A stretch of DNA of 64,000 nucleotides from Epithemia pelagica (Eukaryota > Bacillariophyta > Bacillariophyceae > Surirellales > Surirellaceae): positions 1,488,001 through 1,552,000 of the forward strand of contig OX337231.1 of NCBI GenBank assembly GCA_946965045.2, given 5' to 3'. Positions 59,816 to 64,000 of this stretch are shown here, in pieces (position 1 is the stretch's first letter; every line of letters begins with the position of its first letter). Below the pieces are notes generated by a model that was given only the letters and a program-made list of their open reading frames with translations, searched no databases and was not told the origin of the DNA. The translations under genes and the position numbers were made by a program.

Positions 59816-61637
59816 TGGCTCGGACTACCCCCAAGCAAGGGTGAGTCCAGGTCGCACATAGGTCGTACCTAAAGGTACATCTGTATACTCACCCCCTTGG
59901 CTCGACCACCCAAAATTGGCGATTTTCCGACATTGATACAAATTGCATTTTACCTCAACGCATCCACCACGGTGCCAAACTAGTGCGGTCGATTGCATCC
60001 GCCGTGAAGGTTGTCCAACCGCACCCAAGCCCTTGTAAGCTTTCCCATCCTACCGACGACACTTCTGCCTACTCGGTGTTGCCTTCAATTGTCCTTTCAC
60101 GAGCATGGACAACCAGCAAAACACCACATTTCGCGACAACAACGAGGGAGATGAAGATCCATCCACCGACTTCCCAAACCGCTCTATTACGTCCCTTCCG
60201 CCATCTCATTCTCTCCCCAAAATACCGAGCGGCCTTCCAAAGGTCCAGACCTTCTGCACCAGGCACGAACCGGAACAACCATAAACCAAGACAAGACAAG
60301 ACAAGACAAGGATGGAAAGTTGTGGTTGTCTCCATTGATAGTGCCATCTGATGCAGCTTTTATCTCTTCTGTCTGTGTGTCTCCTCGGTGAACGAAAGAT
60401 AGCTTGAATCTTTCCTTTTGTTTCGTGATCTGAAATTGGTGCAGCGGCGGTCGTCTCGTCATTGGACACGCTTTCCCAACAACACCATGTCTTCCTTTCG
60501 TTCGGCCTCAATTCCCAGGACGATGATTCTCCCCCCAAGAGCAACAAGGATGACCATCGGTTCCCCTATTCTATTTCCAGCCCCTGTTTCATGTCCTTTT
60601 CCTTGCAATCCGTCAGGCATTCACGTATCATTGCCTCCTTTACTGTGGCAGTCATACCTTTTGGAGTTGGAAGGTGGTGGGAAATGCGCAAGACGTGGAC
60701 GACTATGGCGATGTCAGCAATTCCACCTTGGAGTATTACAATGACGAATCGGAGGACCGGAGCTTGGTGCATTACACAAATAGAAGCAAAGAGGTCATAG
60801 TATGTGTGTGTGTTACCGTTCTTCTACATAGGCTTCGTATAGGTGACGGACCCTGGCAACACACAAGGAGCAGACGGCCTCGAGCCAAAACAACACAACT
60901 TGCAACATAGCTCAAGCCCCCAAACGTCCATCGGAACGAACGGTTGGACGCTGCCGTTTGGATCAAACCACCGCTAGCATTAAGGATCCGGCGCAAAATT
61001 CAAACTGGTACAGAGTGTCACAGGTCGATTCATGGTTTCTTGAATGGGTTTCGCGACAGAGTGTTGGTAATGGACACTGGTCCGAAGACAATAGGGAAGA
61101 GGGGACAACGAGCTGGCCGCAGCGCTGTCCAGAAATGTGGATGGTTCCTACCTGACAAGATTGCTTGAGTGTTGTTGTTGTGCCTGTCGGTTTGCCAAAG
61201 GAGTTTCGTAGGAGAAATTCGCAACTATAGCATCAATACCACCTGCGGCAACGGAGGAGGGAGGGCGAAACGACGTGATACCGGGGGTTGAGGAGGAACG
61301 GGCCTGAGATGTAGGAGTGTTGTTGGTTTTGGCGATGCCAGTATCAAAACCTGCTCTTGCAGATGCCACCGGCTGACTTGGGTCCACCTGAGCTTCATAG
61401 GCTTGTCGGGTTTGCTTCTGAGAAAGCTTCCGACGTTTATGTCAAGAAGAAGACATGATGTAGGTCGATTTGATACCTCTGCACCTCCACCACCGTAATG
61501 GATGCGTGGAGGTAGAATGAAATTTGTATCAATGTCGAGAGCGACCAGGTCGAGCCAAGGGGGTGAGTATACGGATGCACATCGTGCATCCAATCACGCG
61601 TGACTGACTCACCCCTGCTTGGGGCTATGGCTCGGAC
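59816..61637. mobile_element. Mutator-like (MULE) non-autonomous element, 1.8 kb, 10-bp target duplication
   Basis: The element is 59826-61627, flanked by TGGCTCGGAC on both sides (59816-59825, 61628-61637). Terminal repeats are about 140-150 bp (59826-59974 and 61491-61627) and imperfect. Both begin TA(C/G)CCCCAAGCA and contain GTATACTCACCCCCTTGGCT, GACATTGATACAAATT and a CCACGGTG-like end. Long terminal repeats with 9-11-bp duplications define Mutator-like transposons. No transposase frame is present. The core holds host-like coding fragments (see 60104-60900). Confidence 0.85.
60104..60286 (+). CDS. small frame inside MULE, possible captured gene fragment
   Basis: A 60-codon frame (MDNQQNTTFRDNNEGDED...) that ends just before a CAAGA microsatellite (60285-60310). 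Further plus-strand frames follow at 60462-60800 and about 60674-60910. One of the latter reads QDVDDYGDVSNSTLEYYN, whose composition looks protein-like. No family recognised. They might be exons of a gene carried by the transposon, but chance frames cannot be excluded. Confidence 0.25.
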
Positions 61638-62025
61638 GAAGAGGGTGTCAGTGTCATTGTGAGTTGTGAGGTGGAGAAAATCTGCGACTGAAACTGATCC
61701 AATAACTCCCAACAAAACGATGTGGGCGTTTGTCTCTTGCTTGCATCGACCAACAAAAGAGGCAATAAAACAACAATGTCAAAGATTTTGGGATCCCAGG
61801 CATGATCGAGACTACTCTCAAACTCGCACCTTGATCAAAGCATGTTGTCGTCCTGCTCAAGGGTTCATGGTGATGACCAATCAATTCCCGTTTGGAGGAG
61901 TTGGCCGTATCTTTTGTGGGAACCCGGTTGAGTCGTGGAGCGAATGAGAATCCAAAAAAACTGCCTCACTTTTTCCCGATCCCATCACATTTATCTTTCG
62001 CGGGCAACAACAACAACAAAACAAC
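61638..62025. other. spacer upstream of membrane protein gene
   Basis: 388 bp between the MULE and the ATG at 62026. It includes a CAA-rich leader just before the start. Frames in it are not convincing. Confidence 0.4.
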
Positions 62026-62832
62026 ATGTTGAACAAGTCAAGTAACAAGGTCTCTTATTTGGAGACACTCCACCCTGAACAGGGTTTCAAGGCACTCTCC
62101 AAGGAAGAAGGTTCCTATGCGGGGAAATGGGACGCTGTATGGGCCGAAGCAGTGCTGATTGACGATGACACAAACATCCAGTCAAATGAGAACTCGCTCG
62201 AGCGTCCTACGGGGGAAGCGGAGCAAACGGTAAAGACGGACAACCAATGGAACCGTTATAACTTCTTGTTGCTTACTGTTGGTCGGGCAATGCTGATTGC
62301 AGGTGTTGCATCCACTGTCATGACGGAACTGGGTGGTAACATTGTGTTTCTGGCGGCTGCTGGATTCTACTGGGTATCTGAGAAGCTTCGCCAGATGGGA
62401 GGGATTGTTATTCTTTTTCATTACGTGTTTGGGCTTGTTTACGTGATTTTATCCTTCATGGATATACTTTTGCTCTTTCTTGGTACTCTGATCACCGAGT
62501 TAATGGCGGGGATTGCCTTTCTCCTCTGTACATTGTTCGGAGGACCTGCTGCTGGTACAGAATGGCATCAATCGGTCCGACGTCTTTGTCATCTGACCCG
62601 ATGGGCGTTTCGAAGCTTTCATGACGAATGGAACTGTCGCCGTGGTTTGTTGCTCACGGAAACATCCCACACGAAAGAAGAATCACATGGTACAAACGAC
62701 ATTGGGGTCGAAGCACCCACGAGTGTCAACAACGACGATGGTACAATTGTCTTGGGTGTGGATGATGTAGTGGTCGAACAGGATCCAGAAGATTCCAGAG
62801 TGGAAGCCCCTCAGTCGAAGCAATCTGTTTGA
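62026..62832 (+). CDS. membrane protein of unknown function
   Basis: 268 aa from an ATG preceded by a CAACAACAAC leader. Residues 1-80 are polar. Then three or four hydrophobic segments (about 84-165) include FLLLTVGRAMLIAGVAST, GNIVFLAAAGFYWV, GIVILFHYVFGLVYVILSF and LLLFLGTLITELMAGIAFLL. The C-terminal 90 residues are acidic, with a basic CRR patch near 203-206. No family recognised. Confidence 0.68.
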   Translation: MLNKSSNKVSYLETLHPEQGFKALSKEEGSYAGKWDAVWAEAVLIDDDTNIQSNENSLERPTGEAEQTVKTDNQWNRYNFLLLTVGRAMLIAGVASTVMTELGGNIVFLAAAGFYWVSEKLRQMGGIVILFHYVFGLVYVILSFMDILLLFLGTLITELMAGIAFLLCTLFGGPAAGTEWHQSVRRLCHLTRWAFRSFHDEWNCRRGLLLTETSHTKEESHGTNDIGVEAPTSVNNDDGTIVLGVDDVVVEQDPEDSRVEAPQSKQSV

Positions 62833-63117
62833 CCGAGTCTTCTCGCTTACATAAATGAACCTTCATTTTAATGTATGTCACATTACATAGGTGCAATCTC
62901 GGTTTGGGCCTGTGTCGTTTTTCCGCTAGACGGTCAAAAGAAATTCATCTTGAGCTGAAGTCGTGCAGACAGATGGGCAAGATTGCTGATCAAACGTCAT
63001 GATTTTACAATTGTTGCTATCAACCACTTCTTTTACACTAAGGCTACTCATCAAGTTAGATGTTTCGTCTATTTGCGCCTTTTTTGAGTATCAGGCATTG
63101 AGTATTGTGTGTACAGA
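62833..63117. other. convergent 3' intergenic region
   Basis: 285 bp between the stops of the membrane protein and the coiled-coil gene. Nothing further seen. Confidence 0.4.
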
Positions 63118-64000
63118 CTAGTTGTGGTAATGACGAGAAGTGATTGAGGTAAATTGTTCATCATGGCGCCCTGCCGCATCTGCCGCACCGGTGGTCGCCA
63201 GGAAATCAGAAAGAACAGAGTAGCAAGAACGATCGGCACTGTTTTCTAGCATCAGGTTCATTCGCTCGATCCCTCCGACGATGGTCATGATGCATTTGCT
63301 TACTTGCTGTGTTTCACGGTTCAGCTTTTCAATCAGTCGGTGAGTCTCCCTATCAGATCGGTTAAAGCCAGAGCCGTTGGCACCGTTACTATCTGCATTG
63401 CCGTCGTCGTCATCCATGGATTCAATCCATCCGTCATCGTTGTTGGTGTCATCGTTGCTGTTACTGCCTTCAGTTTCGTCAGGTCCAGGCGGCAGTGGCT
63501 TCCGTAATCTCAGTGACAACTTCACAAGCTGGGTTTCAAAGTCTGCCAGACTCTCGTTGAGAAGTTGTTGTTGGCTCAATGCCTTGGGGGTGAAGGTAAA
63601 CTTTATACTATCACGCAACCGTGCAGACACTTCACGCTCCGTCTCCAATGTTCGCAGAACCTCCATCAGCTCATTTTTGGCCGCCATGCGCTTATTCTTA
63701 TGTTCCTCTGTCTCGGTCGCTGATTTAGAAAGTTTCATCTCCAATGTATCACCAAACTTGTGCAAATTCTCAGAATCTTTTTTGATGCGATGAAATTCTC
63801 GTTGCAACTCACGATTTCGTGTCTGAGATTGAACCCATTGGGCATGAAGCTGTTTCCAACGAATGTTGAGATCGCTCAAGGATTTTGATGTTTGGTTCAA
63901 TTCAACCTGTAGTGATTCGTTATCCGCTTTTGCTTGTCGGAGTTCCTCTGACTTCTTTTCGATGAAAATCTTCATTTTCTGCTTTCGTTCTTCGTTTAGT
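63118..64000 (-). CDS. coiled-coil protein, partial (N-terminus outside window)
   Basis: The frame is open from the stop at 63118 to the window edge; the first in-frame ATG (63975) is preceded by coding-like LNEERKQK, so the real start is further upstream. About 294 residues are visible. The first 130 form a continuous heptad-type coil (KSEELRQAKADNESLQVEL, TRNRELQREFHRIKKD). Then come an Asp/Asn-rich linker, a second short helix (RLIEKLNRETQQVSKCIM) and a tail. No family can be assigned; a cytoskeletal, centrosomal or Golgi tether role is possible but unsupported. Confidence 0.7.
   Translation of the reverse strand, partial: LNEERKQKMKIFIEKKSEELRQAKADNESLQVELNQTSKSLSDLNIRWKQLHAQWVQSQTRNRELQREFHRIKKDSENLHKFGDTLEMKLSKSATETEEHKNKRMAAKNELMEVLRTLETEREVSARLRDSIKFTFTPKALSQQQLLNESLADFETQLVKLSLRLRKPLPPGPDETEGSNSNDDTNNDDGWIESMDDDDGNADSNGANGSGFNRSDRETHRLIEKLNRETQQVSKCIMTIVGGIERMNLMLENSADRSCYSVLSDFLATTGAADAAGRHDEQFTSITSRHYHN

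Overview
The window reads as nuclear DNA of a diatom, most likely a raphid pennate; I cannot name the species. Reasons: intron-poor genes with short GT-AG introns (62-130 bp), a small protein of the diatom-type family with the IP-R-x-EYS / EGW-x-WR / HP-x-H signature (57232-57849), a copia polyprotein of the kind common in diatoms, and a mix of stramenopile housekeeping genes. There is no operon organisation; genes sit head-to-head and tail-to-tail with spacers of 0.2-1 kb.

Layout. 1-16.2 kb is mostly host genes: a partial CLASP/TOG-type gene (minus), a MIC10-like MICOS subunit, an FHA-PP2C phosphatase (two exons), a membrane-anchored thioredoxin-fold protein without catalytic cysteines, a polytopic membrane protein, a two-pore channel (five exons, two EF-hands), a rhomboid-like protein, an acidic protein and an MSS51-C-like protein. 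16.3-22.0 kb is a full-length Ty3/gypsy element with two 213-bp LTRs that look identical and a 5-bp target duplication. 22-25 kb is a gene-poor repeat zone containing a duplicated 0.2-kb segment and a MITE with 53-bp terminal inverted repeats. 25.1-33.0 kb is a non-LTR retrotransposon on the minus strand (ORF1; ORF2 with endonuclease, RT and RNase H), its ORF2 broken by two in-frame stops.

33.3-40.4 kb returns to host genes: AIF-like oxidoreductase, DUF1294 protein, TAF8/TAF3-like TFIID subunit and PRA1 protein. 41.1-53.1 kb is the most unusual part: about 2.6 kb (promoter, leader and first about 715 codons) of a host gene is present twice, about 8.3 kb apart. The upstream copy is fused in frame to a copia polyprotein that has lost its RT core, giving one open frame of 2541 codons. 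The downstream copy is the intact gene (1097 aa). 53.4-64 kb carries a tandem-SET protein with a signal peptide, the diatom-family small gene, an NFACT-R (RqcH/NEMF-type) gene, a membrane protein and a partial coiled-coil gene.

A recurring theme is a family of non-autonomous Mutator-like elements with ends TACCCCC...GGGTGAGTC and 10-bp target duplications (55700-56017, 59826-61627 and, more decayed, 38343-39383). Each sits just upstream of a minus-strand gene. Functions given for host genes are inferred from motifs read by eye; no database search was run.
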